16,612 nt of DNA. Origin: an uncultured Veillonella sp. Lineage in GTDB: Bacteria; Bacillota; Negativicutes; Veillonellales; Veillonellaceae. Within the stretch, counting starts at the first letter, position 1. Each line of letters opens with the position of its first letter. Under the pieces are notes generated by a model. The model worked only from the letters and a program-made list of their open reading frames with translations, did no database searches and had not been told where the DNA came from. Shown piece by piece: positions 1 to 7,786 of the stretch. The translations under genes were made by a program, and so were the position numbers. The stretch spans positions 1 through 16,612 of the forward strand of contig CAKPXR010000030.1 in the NCBI GenBank assembly GCA_934202215.1, in the 5' to 3' direction.

Positions 1-1325
1 ATCTTGATAGAACTATCATTATCCTTGATTTGCTTATAATTGCCTTCAGGAATAATAAACTTTTTAAAGCCTAATTTTTTAGCTTCATTAATACGCTGTT
101 CAATACGTGGAATACTACGAACATTACCGGTTAAACCAACCTCGCCTAAGATGACCATATCAGTAGGTACAATACGATTTTTTAAATTAGATACGATGGC
201 AACAGCCATAGACAAGTCACAAGCTGGCTCATTCACCTTGAGACCACCTATAACATTGACATATACGTCTTTATTACCCAATGTAAAGCCACATCGTTTC
301 TCTAGTACTGCTAACAAGACAATTAGGCGATTTAAATCATAACCTATGGCAGTACGTCGTGGCATCCCAAAAGCAGTTGTAACTACAAGGCTTTGTACCT
401 CTACAAGAATAGGACGAACCCCTTCAAGATAAATCATAACAGCACTGCCACTTTCCTCATCAGATCGTTCTGCCAATAAGGATGCTGATGGATTAGATAG
501 CTCTTGTAAGCCTTCCTCAACCATGGCAAAGATACCTGTTTCAGATGTAGATCCAAAACGATTCTTAATAGAGCGCAAAATACGGAATTGGTAAGACCGT
601 TCACCTTCAAAATAAAGTACCACATCCACCATATGTTCTAACATACGTGGGCCAGCAATATTGCCTTCCTTAGTTACGTGTCCAATGATTACTGTTGGAA
701 TATTGCGTTCTTTACAGAATCGAAGAAGTCGAGATGTACATTCTCGCACTTGGCTTACACTGCCTGGAGCAGCATCAATATCACCGGTATACATGGTTTG
801 TATAGAGTCAATAACAAGTAAAGATGGCGTCATTGCATCAGCTTGCTCTAAAATATGATCTAAATCTGTATCGGCAATCACTTGTAAACGTTCACTATTA
901 ATATGAAGTCGTTCTGCTCGAAGTTTAAGTTGTAACTGAGACTCTTCACCAGATGCATAAAGAACTGTACCAACAGTATCGGCTACCTTTTGGGAAACCT
1001 GTAGTAATAATGTAGATTTACCGATGCCTGGATCGCCACCTAATAGCATTAATGCACCAGGTACTATACCTCCACCTAATACACGATCAATTTCACCAAA
1101 GGTTGTAGATACACGCGCAATGGAGGAAATTTCAATATCCGGTAAAGCAGTTGGTTTTGTTGTTTGGTTTCCCACACCTCGTGAAGGTGTACGGCTATGT
1201 TTAGTTTCTTTAATAATCTCTTCAACTAATGTATTCCATTCGCCACACTGTGGACAACGGCCCATCCACTTAGATGACTCAGCCCCACAATTTTGACAGA
1301 AGAATACTGATTTTGCTTTTGCCAT
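1..1325 (-). CDS. radA: DNA repair ATPase RadA/Sms, C-terminus cut by window edge
   Basis: RadA is a RecA-like ATPase that promotes branch migration and processing of recombination intermediates. The 441 codons visible run open to base 3 with no stop, so perhaps 10-20 residues are missing compared with the usual 450-460. Domains in order: an N-terminal C4 zinc finger (C10-x2-C13 and C24-x2-C27), a RecA-like core with Walker A GGDPGIGKST at 96-105 and Walker B LLVIDS at 169-174, the RadA signature KNRFG at 254-258, and a Lon-protease-like C-terminal domain from about 280. The ATG at 1325 is preceded by GAGGT at a workable distance. A strong hairpin (1354-1388) lies immediately upstream, and I found no convincing promoter between it and the ATG. 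Family assignment is very secure. Confidence 0.97.
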   Translation of the reverse strand, partial: MAKAKSVFFCQNCGAESSKWMGRCPQCGEWNTLVEEIIKETKHSRTPSRGVGNQTTKPTALPDIEISSIARVSTTFGEIDRVLGGGIVPGALMLLGGDPGIGKSTLLLQVSQKVADTVGTVLYASGEESQLQLKLRAERLHINSERLQVIADTDLDHILEQADAMTPSLLVIDSIQTMYTGDIDAAPGSVSQVRECTSRLLRFCKERNIPTVIIGHVTKEGNIAGPRMLEHMVDVVLYFEGERSYQFRILRSIKNRFGSTSETGIFAMVEEGLQELSNPSASLLAERSDEESGSAVMIYLEGVRPILVEVQSLVVTTAFGMPRRTAIGYDLNRLIVLLAVLEKRCGFTLGNKDVYVNVIGGLKVNEPACDLSMAVAIVSNLKNRIVPTDMVILGEVGLTGNVRSIPRIEQRINEAKKLGFKKFIIPEGNYKQIKDNDSSIK

Positions 1326-1344
1326 AATACCTCAAAATTTTTAT

Positions 1345-1388
1345 ATAAGATAAAAAAGGTCATGAATGATAACCATTCATGACCTTTT
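1345..1388 (-). terminator. Intrinsic terminator after clpC / hairpin before radA
   Basis: Perfect 15-bp arms, 1354-1368 and 1374-1388 (AAAAGGTCATGAATG and its complement), with a 5-nt loop. Read on the minus strand the hairpin is followed by a run of six T. It lies about 110 nt beyond the clpC stop and only 28 nt before the radA ATG. The simplest reading is the terminator of the ctsR-clpC operon. As radA has no room for a promoter between the hairpin and its SD, it may also act as a leader element of radA. Confidence 0.75.
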
Positions 1389-1495
1389 ATGCATAATTTT
1401 ACTACATGGTTAACTATCACTATTCTATAGTATACCATTTAAGCCATATAATTTATATGAAAGGTAGTCATTAACTATATATTTTTGTATTTATA

Positions 1496-3943
1496 TTAAA
1501 CCGTTACAACAATATCGTTATCCTTTGCATCTGCTTTAATTGTTTTACCTGCTATCGCCTCTCCTTTCAAAATAAGATCGGATACAGGGTCTTCAATTAA
1601 ACGTTGAATAGCACGTTTTAAAGGACGAGCACCCATAGTAAAATCTGAACCTTCTTTAACGAGTAATTTCATAGCCTCAGGTGTAATTTCTAAGTGCAAT
1701 TCACGTTCTCCAAGACGTTTTGTTACATCACTCATCAAAATGATCACAATTTTTGTTAAGTCCTCTTCAGTTAACGGATGGAATACAATCATCTCATCAA
1801 TACGATTCAAAAACTCTGGTCTGAAATGATGTTTTACAGCATCCATAACAGACTTTTTAGCCTCTTTAAAATCAATACTTTTAGTATCTTTAGCATTAGA
1901 TTCAGCTTTTTTCGGTGCTAAGAAGCCTAGTTCTGTAGAGTTCTTATGTAATGTTTTAGCACCTAAGTTACTAGTCATAATGATAACCGTATTTCTAAAG
2001 TCTACGGTTCTACCTTGACTATCTGTAAGTCGGCCATCATCAAGTACTTGTAATAGGATGTTAAAGAAATCAGCATGAGCCTTTTCTACTTCATCCAGCA
2101 AAATAACGCTATATGGTTTACGACGAACTGCATCAGTGAGTTGACCGCCCTCTTCATATCCTACATATCCAGGAGGGGCCCCAACTAGACGAGAAACAGT
2201 ATGCTTTTCCATATATTCAGACATATCAAGTCGAATCATTGCAGATTCATCGCCGAACAAGGAGGATGCAAGTGCTCTTGCTAATTCAGTTTTACCAACC
2301 CCTGTTGGTCCAAGGAATAGGAATGAACCAATAGGACGTTTTGGATCCTTTAATCCAGCTCTTGCACGGCGCACAGCTTTCGCTACAGCTGTAACAGCAT
2401 CATCTTGACCGATAACGCGTTTATGTAGCTCATCTTCTAAATGAAGCAAGGTTTCAGATTCTTCTTCTGCAATTTTAGCCACCGGAATCCCAGTCCACTG
2501 AGCTACTACTGCAGCAATATCCTCCTCTGTAACAATGAGTTTTTGATCACTTTCCTCTTTAGCTACAGCTTTTTTTTCATCAATCTCTTTAACGAGAGCT
2601 TGCTCTTCATCACGAAGCTTAGCTGCCTTTTCAAAATCTTGAGATGTAACAGCAGCTTCCTTTTCCTTCTTTACCACATTGAGTCGGTCTTCTAAAGCTT
2701 TAACATCTGGCGCTGCAGAAAAGACTTTCATACGTACCTTAGAGGCAGCTTCATCAACCACATCAATAGCCTTATCAGGCAAAAATCGATCTGTAATATA
2801 TCGACTAGATAAGGTAACAGCAGCTTTTAATGCTTCATCTGTAATTTTAGCCTTATGGAAAGCCTCATAGCGATCTCGCAAGCCCATCAAGATTTCAAGA
2901 GCATCCTCTTCATTAGGTTCCCCTACTTGAACAGGTTGGAAACGACGCTCTAAGGCAGCATCTTTTTCAATATGCTTTTTGTATTCATCAAGAGTTGTCG
3001 CACCAATCACTTGGAATTCACCGCGTGCCAAAGCTGGTTTTAAAATGTTTGCTGCATCCATTGCACCTTCAGTAGCGCCTGCACCGACCAATGTATGAAT
3101 TTCATCAATGAAGATAATCATATCATCATGTTGTTGCACTTCATCGATTGCTTTTTTCAAGCGTTCTTCAAATTCACCACGGTATTTTGCACCAGCTAGC
3201 ATGGAGCTAATGCTAAGAGAAATAATGCGTTTGTTGCGCAAAATTTCTGGCACATTACCATTGACGATACGTTGCGCCAAACCTTCAGCAATAGCAGTTT
3301 TACCTACACCAGGTTCACCGATAAGAACTGGATTATTTTTTGTTCTACGGCTAAGAATTTGGATAACACGTTGAATTTCTGTATCACGACCAATAACAGG
3401 ATCAATCTTACCTTGTTTTGCAGACTCATTTAGGTCAGTAGCGAAATCAGCTAAATCACCTAGGTCACCATTATGACTCGCACCCTCGTGCCCATTATCA
3501 TCACCATTTGTATTAGAGCCAAGAATGTGACGAATCGCTTCTACAATATCGTTGCTACGAATATTCATGGCCCGTAGAATTCCAACTGCGACACCGCCAC
3601 CGTCGCTGAGTAATCCTAAAAGAATATGCTCAGTACCAACGTAATTATGATTCATGCGATTAGCAACTTGAACCGCTAACTCAAGTACATGCTTAACGCG
3701 AGGTGTCATATATATGGAGGTTGCTTTTTTATTACCGCGACCAACTTGTTCTTCTACATCTTCAAAAATATCTTCTGTAACAATACCAAGCTCTGCCAAA
3801 GCCTTAGCGGCAACACCATTTTTAACCTTTGTAAGTCCGATGAGTACATGTTCAGTGCCTACATAGTCATGTCCTAGTTCCAGTGCTGCTTCTTGAGCAA
3901 AGGAAAGGACACGCTGTGCATCATCTGTAAACCGTTGCATCAT
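1496..3943 (-). CDS. clpC: ATP-dependent Clp protease ATP-binding subunit ClpC
   Basis: AAA+ unfoldase that feeds substrates, including arginine-phosphorylated proteins made by McsB, into ClpP. At 815 aa it has the usual ClpC length. Layout: N-terminal domain with two Clp-N repeats (about 1-145), first AAA module with Walker A GEPGVGKT at 209-216 and Walker B IIFIDE at 276-281, middle UVR-type coiled coil about 430-460 ([13 protein letters not shown]), second AAA module with Walker A GPTGVGKT at 545-552 and Walker B VILLDE at 613-618, and arginine finger region R714. LGF at 672-674 is the expected ClpP-docking loop. Two adjacent ATG codons (3943 and 3940) follow GAGGTG; the second has the more usual 8-nt spacing, so the protein may begin one residue later. 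It is separated from mcsB by 234 nt. Confidence 0.98.
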   Translation of the reverse strand: MMQRFTDDAQRVLSFAQEAALELGHDYVGTEHVLIGLTKVKNGVAAKALAELGIVTEDIFEDVEEQVGRGNKKATSIYMTPRVKHVLELAVQVANRMNHNYVGTEHILLGLLSDGGGVAVGILRAMNIRSNDIVEAIRHILGSNTNGDDNGHEGASHNGDLGDLADFATDLNESAKQGKIDPVIGRDTEIQRVIQILSRRTKNNPVLIGEPGVGKTAIAEGLAQRIVNGNVPEILRNKRIISLSISSMLAGAKYRGEFEERLKKAIDEVQQHDDMIIFIDEIHTLVGAGATEGAMDAANILKPALARGEFQVIGATTLDEYKKHIEKDAALERRFQPVQVGEPNEEDALEILMGLRDRYEAFHKAKITDEALKAAVTLSSRYITDRFLPDKAIDVVDEAASKVRMKVFSAAPDVKALEDRLNVVKKEKEAAVTSQDFEKAAKLRDEEQALVKEIDEKKAVAKEESDQKLIVTEEDIAAVVAQWTGIPVAKIAEEESETLLHLEDELHKRVIGQDDAVTAVAKAVRRARAGLKDPKRPIGSFLFLGPTGVGKTELARALASSLFGDESAMIRLDMSEYMEKHTVSRLVGAPPGYVGYEEGGQLTDAVRRKPYSVILLDEVEKAHADFFNILLQVLDDGRLTDSQGRTVDFRNTVIIMTSNLGAKTLHKNSTELGFLAPKKAESNAKDTKSIDFKEAKKSVMDAVKHHFRPEFLNRIDEMIVFHPLTEEDLTKIVIILMSDVTKRLGERELHLEITPEAMKLLVKEGSDFTMGARPLKRAIQRLIEDPVSDLILKGEAIAGKTIKADAKDNDIVVTV

Positions 3944-4029
3944 AATATCACCTCATCTATCTATGTAAATTGTAATTATTTCTCTTCAAATATATGTAAA
4001 CAACGGTAGGACATACCATTGGAATAGCT

Positions 4030-4059
4030 ATTAACTAAACAAACAAATTCTACAGTCAA
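4030..4059 (-). promoter_or_regulatory. Possible clpC promoter
   Basis: On the minus strand TTGACT (4059-4054), an 18-nt spacer and GTTAAT (4035-4030). The -35 is good and the -10 matches four of six positions. The -35 overlaps a single AGTCAA half-site that resembles a CtsR heptad, but no tandem partner is visible. It would let clpC be expressed apart from ctsR-mcsA-mcsB. Confidence 0.35.
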
Positions 4060-4075
4060 CTCGAATATATTATAT

Positions 4076-4103
4076 TGGCTTTAATCGGATCCGATTAAAG
4101 CCA
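4076..4103. repeat. 28-bp perfect palindrome between mcsB and clpC
   Basis: Every base from TGGCTTTAATCG through a central GGATCC-containing core to CGATTAAAGCCA is self-complementary. As RNA it would form a 12-bp stem with a GATC loop. Neither side has a T-run, so it is not a standard intrinsic terminator. It may be an RNA processing or stabilising stem, or a dimeric protein-binding site. Confidence 0.8.
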
Positions 4104-4113
4104 TCTATTATCA

Positions 4114-4140
4114 ACACATAGTTATAAAATGATTATGTGT
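4114..4140. repeat. Inverted repeat ACACATA / TATGTGT
   Basis: Seven-bp arms (4114-4120 and 4134-4140) with a 13-nt loop, about 33 nt beyond the mcsB stop. On the minus strand it is followed by TGATAATAG, not a T-run. It is a weak AT-rich hairpin that precedes the 28-bp palindrome in the mcsB-clpC spacer. Confidence 0.4.
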
Positions 4141-4177
4141 AAATTTATTATATGTAATTGATTTTTCCAAATTTATA

Positions 4178-5239
4178 TTAATGTGAAAGCTTTTGGCGGA
4201 TCACCTTTGCCCGATAGCTATCACGCTCGATTTCTATTAGATCATCATTTCCTGCATATTTAGAAAGAAAATTAGGTCTAGTTATGGCGATTAATTCATT
4301 AAATGAATCCTTACTCCAAGAAGGTAAAATCTCTAAATCAACGCCTAATTGGATATCGCTAAGCTTTGTTAAGGCCTCTTTACCATTTACACGACGCGCA
4401 TATTGTAAAACGCCAAACGAGCGCCATAATACATCTTCTAAACCTTCTTTATCATTATGTAATAAGGATTGTCGAGATTTTCTCTCTTCTGCAATGATAC
4501 CTTCTACAATCTTCGTCAATTGCTCGATGGTATCCTCTTCACTGACACCCATAGTACGTTGATTAGAAATTTGGTAAATATTTCCTAACGCTTCGGAGCC
4601 TTCTCCATATAGTCCACGTACAGAATAGCCTAATTGAATGATGCTACGAATAAGGCGTGTAATTCGTCCAGATATGGTCAATGCTGGCAAATGTAACATT
4701 ACAGATGCTCTCAAACCTGTACCTACATTAGTAGGACAAGCCGTTAAATAACCAAACCGTTCATCAAAAGCATATGGATATTTTGCTTCAATAGCCTTAT
4801 CTATTTTTTTAGCATGTTCATAAGCTTTCTGTAATCGCAATCCTGAAACCATAGATTGAATCCGCAAATGGTCTTCTTCATTCACCATAATTACAATAGA
4901 TGCATCGTCAGATACTACTAAATTGCGATATGGCAGTTTTTCTTCCAATGCAGGACTCATTAAATGTTTTTCAACCAATATAGCTCGCTCACGCTCGCTT
5001 AATTGCTCAAGATTAATATTGGAGTATTGATGTCCATCTGCTTCTTTTAAAGGTTGAAGCAAACCTCTAGAAATGGTATTTACCTTTTCTAAAGATGACG
5101 TATCATTACGATTTGTAAACAATATACCATCAAAATTTCGTGCTAATCGGATTCGACTAGATATGACAATATGATCGGTTGCGTCCGTATCATGTTGTAG
5201 CCATGGGCTTAAAGGAGAATCTAATATAGTATCTAACAT
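4178..5239 (-). CDS. mcsB: Protein-arginine kinase McsB
   Basis: Phosphoguanidino kinase-fold enzyme that phosphorylates arginine side chains, marking proteins for ClpC-ClpP and inactivating CtsR during stress. 353 aa, close to the Bacillus subtilis length. Visible motifs: nucleotide-binding SSRIRLARN at 27-35, the acidic NEEDHLRIQ loop at 120-128, the catalytic cysteine C168 in TACPTNVGTGLRAS, and RDSYRA at 339-344, the phosphoarginine-binding motif by which McsB regulates itself and docks on ClpC. All catalytic elements look intact. The ATG follows GGAGGT 7-8 nt upstream, and mcsA ends 12 nt before it, consistent with co-translation of the kinase with its activator McsA. The enzyme is cytosolic. 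Confidence 0.97.
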   Translation of the reverse strand: MLDTILDSPLSPWLQHDTDATDHIVISSRIRLARNFDGILFTNRNDTSSLEKVNTISRGLLQPLKEADGHQYSNINLEQLSERERAILVEKHLMSPALEEKLPYRNLVVSDDASIVIMVNEEDHLRIQSMVSGLRLQKAYEHAKKIDKAIEAKYPYAFDERFGYLTACPTNVGTGLRASVMLHLPALTISGRITRLIRSIIQLGYSVRGLYGEGSEALGNIYQISNQRTMGVSEEDTIEQLTKIVEGIIAEERKSRQSLLHNDKEGLEDVLWRSFGVLQYARRVNGKEALTKLSDIQLGVDLEILPSWSKDSFNELIAITRPNFLSKYAGNDDLIEIERDSYRAKVIRQKLSH

Positions 5240-5251
5240 AATAAGAACCTC

Positions 5252-5791
5252 CTATTCTTTATCGCCACCAATGATGGCTTCTAATTCTTTTATTTTATCT
5301 CTTAAAATGGCTGCATCTTCGAAGTTCTCAGCTTGAATTGCTGAGTCTAATTGATGACGTAACCGCTTTAGTTCATACTTTGCTTTAAATACATTATGAC
5401 CATGACTAGGAACAGTTCCTTCATATTCAGAACTACCTTGTAATCTTTGTAATAACGGTTTTATTTCACTAGCAAAGGTTTCATAACATGTATTACAACC
5501 AAACTTGCCTACCCGATTGAACTCATCATAGGTAATACCACATTGAGGGCAACGTTTAGACTGATGAGATTTTAATAGATTGTCAGGATAGACCATATTC
5601 TTAAAGAACTCATTGGTAAAAAAGCTATCATCCCACATATCATTCATAAAGGAACTATAAGGAGATAACTTTCCCTCCTGCTGTAGTGCTGTAGCACATA
5701 TATTGCATAAATGCTGTTCCGTCTTTTGATTATTTACAATATTTGTCATGTGGATAGTAGCTTCATTTTTATGGCAATGATCACATATCAC
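5252..5791 (-). CDS. mcsA: McsA, zinc-binding activator of McsB
   Basis: McsA binds zinc, activates McsB kinase and modulates CtsR. The 179-aa protein has four CxxC pairs (C3-C6, C29-C32, C81-C84, C99-C102), which is the full family set, and a C-terminal UVR coiled coil at about 140-175 (AENFEDAAILRDKIKEL). The start is GTG: an in-frame TGA lies two codons upstream, and the SD AAGGAG is formed by the last codons of ctsR, 9 nt before the GTG. The ctsR stop is only 6 nt away, so translation is probably coupled. Family and operon position agree fully. Confidence 0.95.
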   Translation of the reverse strand: MICDHCHKNEATIHMTNIVNNQKTEQHLCNICATALQQEGKLSPYSSFMNDMWDDSFFTNEFFKNMVYPDNLLKSHQSKRCPQCGITYDEFNRVGKFGCNTCYETFASEIKPLLQRLQGSSEYEGTVPSHGHNVFKAKYELKRLRHQLDSAIQAENFEDAAILRDKIKELEAIIGGDKE

Positions 5792-5797
5792 TGATCA

Positions 5798-6277
5798 TCA
5801 CTCCTTCCGTAGTGTGTCCACCATTGTTGCGTAGAGCTGACGAATTGCATCATTACGATATTCAATGTCGGTATTCTCAATTAATGTAGCAAAGGAATTA
5901 TGCATTAATTGAGCTTCACGACGAGTAATCTTTTCAGCCTGTAGTAATTGGAACAACGATTGGTCTACATCTTTAATATCAATCAATCGATCTACTGTAT
6001 TTTGACCTTCATAAATACGATAGGTTGTTACAGCTGGTAGTGAATCTGAGCTTTCTGGATTTAATTTAGTAATTCGAATATATCCACCTAGACCACGTCT
6101 TGATTCAACATCAAAGCCGCGTTCATTAGAAAATCGTGTACTTAGTACATAACTAATTTGCGATGGTGCACAATCTAATTCATCGGCTAATTCGTTACGT
6201 TTTAAAATTAATTTCTCTTGTTCTTCACGCATACGATCTAATATAAACTTTTCTATTTTATCAGCTATCATACTCAT
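5798..6277 (-). CDS. ctsR: Transcriptional repressor CtsR
   Basis: Dimeric winged-helix repressor of class III heat-shock genes (clp genes), released by heat and by McsA/McsB. 159 aa, normal length. The helix-turn-helix spans about 27-50 (ADELDCAPSQISYVLSTRF) and the wing follows at 58-69 (ESRRGLGGYIRI). In Bacillus this wing tip is a tetraglycine loop that senses temperature; here the second glycine is leucine (G62-L63-G64-G65), seen directly in the codons. The C-terminal half (about 75-159) is the McsB/ClpC-contacting domain. The ATG follows AGAGGT. It is the first gene of the operon, downstream of a promoter overlapped by CtsR-like half-sites, indicating autoregulation. Confidence 0.96.
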   Translation of the reverse strand: MSMIADKIEKFILDRMREEQEKLILKRNELADELDCAPSQISYVLSTRFSNERGFDVESRRGLGGYIRITKLNPESSDSLPAVTTYRIYEGQNTVDRLIDIKDVDQSLFQLLQAEKITRREAQLMHNSFATLIENTDIEYRNDAIRQLYATMVDTLRKE

Positions 6278-6340
6278 AAAAAATACCTCTTTAACATTTT
6301 ATTTAATATATTTTTGACTATTTGCTTTTTACATATATTT

Positions 6341-6369
6341 ATTATATTTGACTTTTTGACTTTAGTCAA
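6341..6369 (-). promoter_or_regulatory. ctsR operon promoter (sigma-A type)
   Basis: On the minus strand TTGACT (6369-6364), exactly 17 nt, then a perfect TATAAT (6346-6341). The spacer is made largely of two AGTCAAA heptads (6361-6355 and 6353-6347), so a CtsR-like repressor would sit directly over the promoter. Confidence 0.88.
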
Positions 6370-6405
6370 TATAAAGGTCAAATTTCTTACAGTATATTTT
6401 TGACC
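6347..6405. promoter_or_regulatory. CtsR-type operator array
   Basis: Five copies of the CtsR heptad RGTCAAA or a one-base variant: minus strand 6353-6347, 6361-6355 and 6405-6399; plus strand AGTCAAT 6364-6370 and GGTCAAA 6376-6382. The known CtsR box is two direct heptads separated by 3 nt. Here the direct pairs are separated by 1 nt (minus strand) and 5 nt (plus strand), and the two GGTCAAA copies form an inverted pair (AAAGGTCAAA 6373-6382 / TTTGACCTTT 6399-6408). A further AGTCAAA lies downstream on the minus strand near 6320-6314. Confidence 0.75.
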
Positions 6406-6426
6406 TTTCAATACATTCTCCTTTGA

Positions 6427-6456
6427 TTGGACTTAATTTTAAATTCTAGGTATAAT
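6427..6456 (+). promoter_or_regulatory. Promoter of the SpeD-like gene
   Basis: TTGGAC (6427-6432), 18 nt, TATAAT (6451-6456). The -10 is perfect. Transcription would begin near 6463, which is past the upstream in-frame ATG at 6459 and so helps to rule out that start. It faces away from the ctsR promoter, with the CtsR-like array lying between the two. Confidence 0.7.
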
Positions 6457-6491
6457 AAATGAGATATATTTTTATGAAAGAAGGTGTTGTT

Positions 6492-6998
6492 ATGGCAGAA
6501 GCATTAGGACAAGAACTTTTAATTGATTTGTATTCCTGCGATGAAGATGCAATCTCATCCGCTACAGCTGTACAAGAAAGTGTAGCAACTGCATTTGATT
6601 TAGCTGACCTTGATGTTGATGAAATCAGTTGTCAAGTTATGGACGAGGAGATCGCCCTCCTATCTGTTGCACCAGGCTTTCACTTTACATTGCACACATA
6701 TCCTGCTCTAGGCTATGTGGCTGTTGACTTGTATTCTTTTGAGCAATCCTTACCGCTTACATTGATTATGAAAGCGTTACGTAAATCTTTCAGAGCGGAA
6801 AAGGTAAAAGCAACAAGTGTACAACGTGGCGACTTTGGTAACGAACGTGATATGAAGCCACGTCGCAAAACTAAGATTACTACACTCGGTCGTGTTTCTC
6901 GTACACGTATCCAACTTAAACAAACAGGCGGCAAGTTGAAAAAACAAAGTGCTAAGGTTATCAAAACATTAGCTAAGAAAAGCGGCCTAAAAAAATAA
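6492..6998 (+). CDS. SpeD-like (AdoMet decarboxylase fold) protein lacking catalytic serine, with basic tail
   Basis: Residues about 6-115 follow the bacterial class 1b S-adenosylmethionine decarboxylase pattern, including LTIHxxPExGYxxIDLY-like FTLHTYPALGYVAVDLYSF. Numbering matches the Thermotoga maritima enzyme without gaps in this stretch: H68 is kept, but the pyruvoyl-forming, self-cleaving Ser63 is Phe and the proton-donor Cys83 is also Phe. Neither processing nor decarboxylation should occur, so I infer a non-catalytic homologue that binds a ligand or a partner. A tail from about 118 to 168 has 19 Lys/Arg and two acidic residues, suggesting nucleic-acid or membrane-surface contact. The start at 6492 is chosen because AAGGTG lies 5 nt upstream; ATGs at 6474 and 6459 are less suitable and 6459 precedes the likely transcript start. 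Length 168 aa. It is a single-gene unit, divergent from ctsR, with terminators behind it. Confidence 0.75.
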   Translation: MAEALGQELLIDLYSCDEDAISSATAVQESVATAFDLADLDVDEISCQVMDEEIALLSVAPGFHFTLHTYPALGYVAVDLYSFEQSLPLTLIMKALRKSFRAEKVKATSVQRGDFGNERDMKPRRKTKITTLGRVSRTRIQLKQTGGKLKKQSAKVIKTLAKKSGLKK

Positions 6999-7002
6999 CA
7001 CA

Positions 7003-7034
7003 AAAGGACTAACCTATAGGTTAGTCCTTTATTT
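7003..7034 (+). terminator. Terminator of the SpeD-like gene
   Basis: Perfect 12-bp arms AAAGGACTAACC (7003-7014) and its complement (7019-7030) with a TATA loop, 4 nt after the stop codon, followed by a T-rich stretch on the plus strand. Confidence 0.85.
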
Positions 7035-7042
7035 ATAGTTAC

Positions 7043-7076
7043 AAAAAAGCTAGAGGAAATTCCTCTAGCCTTTTTT
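7043..7076. terminator. Bidirectional terminator between convergent genes
   Basis: GCTAGAGG (7049-7056) pairs with CCTCTAGC (7062-7069). The stem is flanked by six A on the left (7043-7048) and six T on the right (7071-7076), giving a T-run on both strands. On the minus strand it ends the suf-HAD operon; on the plus strand it backs up the terminator at 7003. Confidence 0.88.
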
Positions 7077-7101
7077 AGGTTAATATTTTATTTATAATAG
7101 C

Positions 7102-7785
7102 CTATCTACGAACCATCATTTCTTCAAGGTCAAGAACGTCAGCAATTTCATCAACATCATCACAAATGTATTCTGCATCAGCTTCTTTTAGTTCAGCTTC
7201 TGTACCATAACCATAGGTAACACCGATAGAGATACAGCCAAGTTCATTAGCTGCCTCTACATCATACTTGCGATCACCTACCATAAAGGCCAAACGTCTA
7301 CCGTTATCATCGGTCAATGGATTACCACAAAGGGTAAGAGCCTTTTCAAGAATCTCTTTCTTGTGCAATAAACCAGCTTCGTAATTGGCACCTACAATGA
7401 CATCAAAGTATGGTGTCAATTCAAAGTGATCGAGAATATCTTTAGCATAATGTTCTGGTTTTGCAGTCGCTACAGCTATAGTATATTGTTCAGTTTTACA
7501 TTTAGCTAATAAATCTACAATATTCGGATATACTTTATTTTCAAATTTACCGATGGTACCATACCGTTCACGGAATTTAAAGTATGTTTCTTCCGCTTGC
7601 TCAAAGGTCATACCACAATGTTCTTGGAACGCATCTACCAATGGTGGTCCTAAGAATAATTGTAGTGTTTCTTCATCAGGTACATCATAACCGAAATGTT
7701 CCAATGCAAATTTTATGCTTTTAAGAATACCTTCTTGAGAATCAGTTAAAGTTCCATCTAAATCAAATAATATCGTTTTCTTCAT
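7102..7785 (-). CDS. HAD-superfamily hydrolase, phosphoglycolate phosphatase-like
   Basis: Subfamily IA HAD phosphatase, 227 aa. Motif I is DLDGT (nucleophile D8, acid/base D10), motif II T107 in VATAKP, motif III K142/K143, and motif IV GDRKYDVEAA with D171 and D175. The inserted helical cap spans about 15-85, as in phosphoglycolate phosphatase, PpaX and some 5'-nucleotidases; substrate cannot be read from sequence. The ATG begins one base after the sufU stop and has no good SD of its own (only purine-rich AAAGAAA), so it probably depends on ribosomes finishing sufU. It is the last gene of the SUF transcript, ahead of the terminator at 7043-7076. A housecleaning role for a metabolite made during Fe-S assembly or oxidative stress is possible but not shown. 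Confidence 0.88.
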   Translation of the reverse strand: MKKTILFDLDGTLTDSQEGILKSIKFALEHFGYDVPDEETLQLFLGPPLVDAFQEHCGMTFEQAEETYFKFRERYGTIGKFENKVYPNIVDLLAKCKTEQYTIAVATAKPEHYAKDILDHFELTPYFDVIVGANYEAGLLHKKEILEKALTLCGNPLTDDNGRRLAFMVGDRKYDVEAANELGCISIGVTYGYGTEAELKEADAEYICDDVDEIADVLDLEEMMVRR

Positions 7786-7786
7786 A

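Noticed and set aside
4076..4103. The 28-bp palindrome as an intrinsic terminator of mcsB
   Set aside because: No T-run follows on either strand, so I list it as a palindrome of unknown role.
6459..6491. Longer N-terminus for the SpeD-like protein from ATG 6459 or 6474
   Set aside because: The predicted transcription start (near 6463) follows 6459, and only ATG 6492 has a proper SD. The SpeD fold also begins right after 6492.
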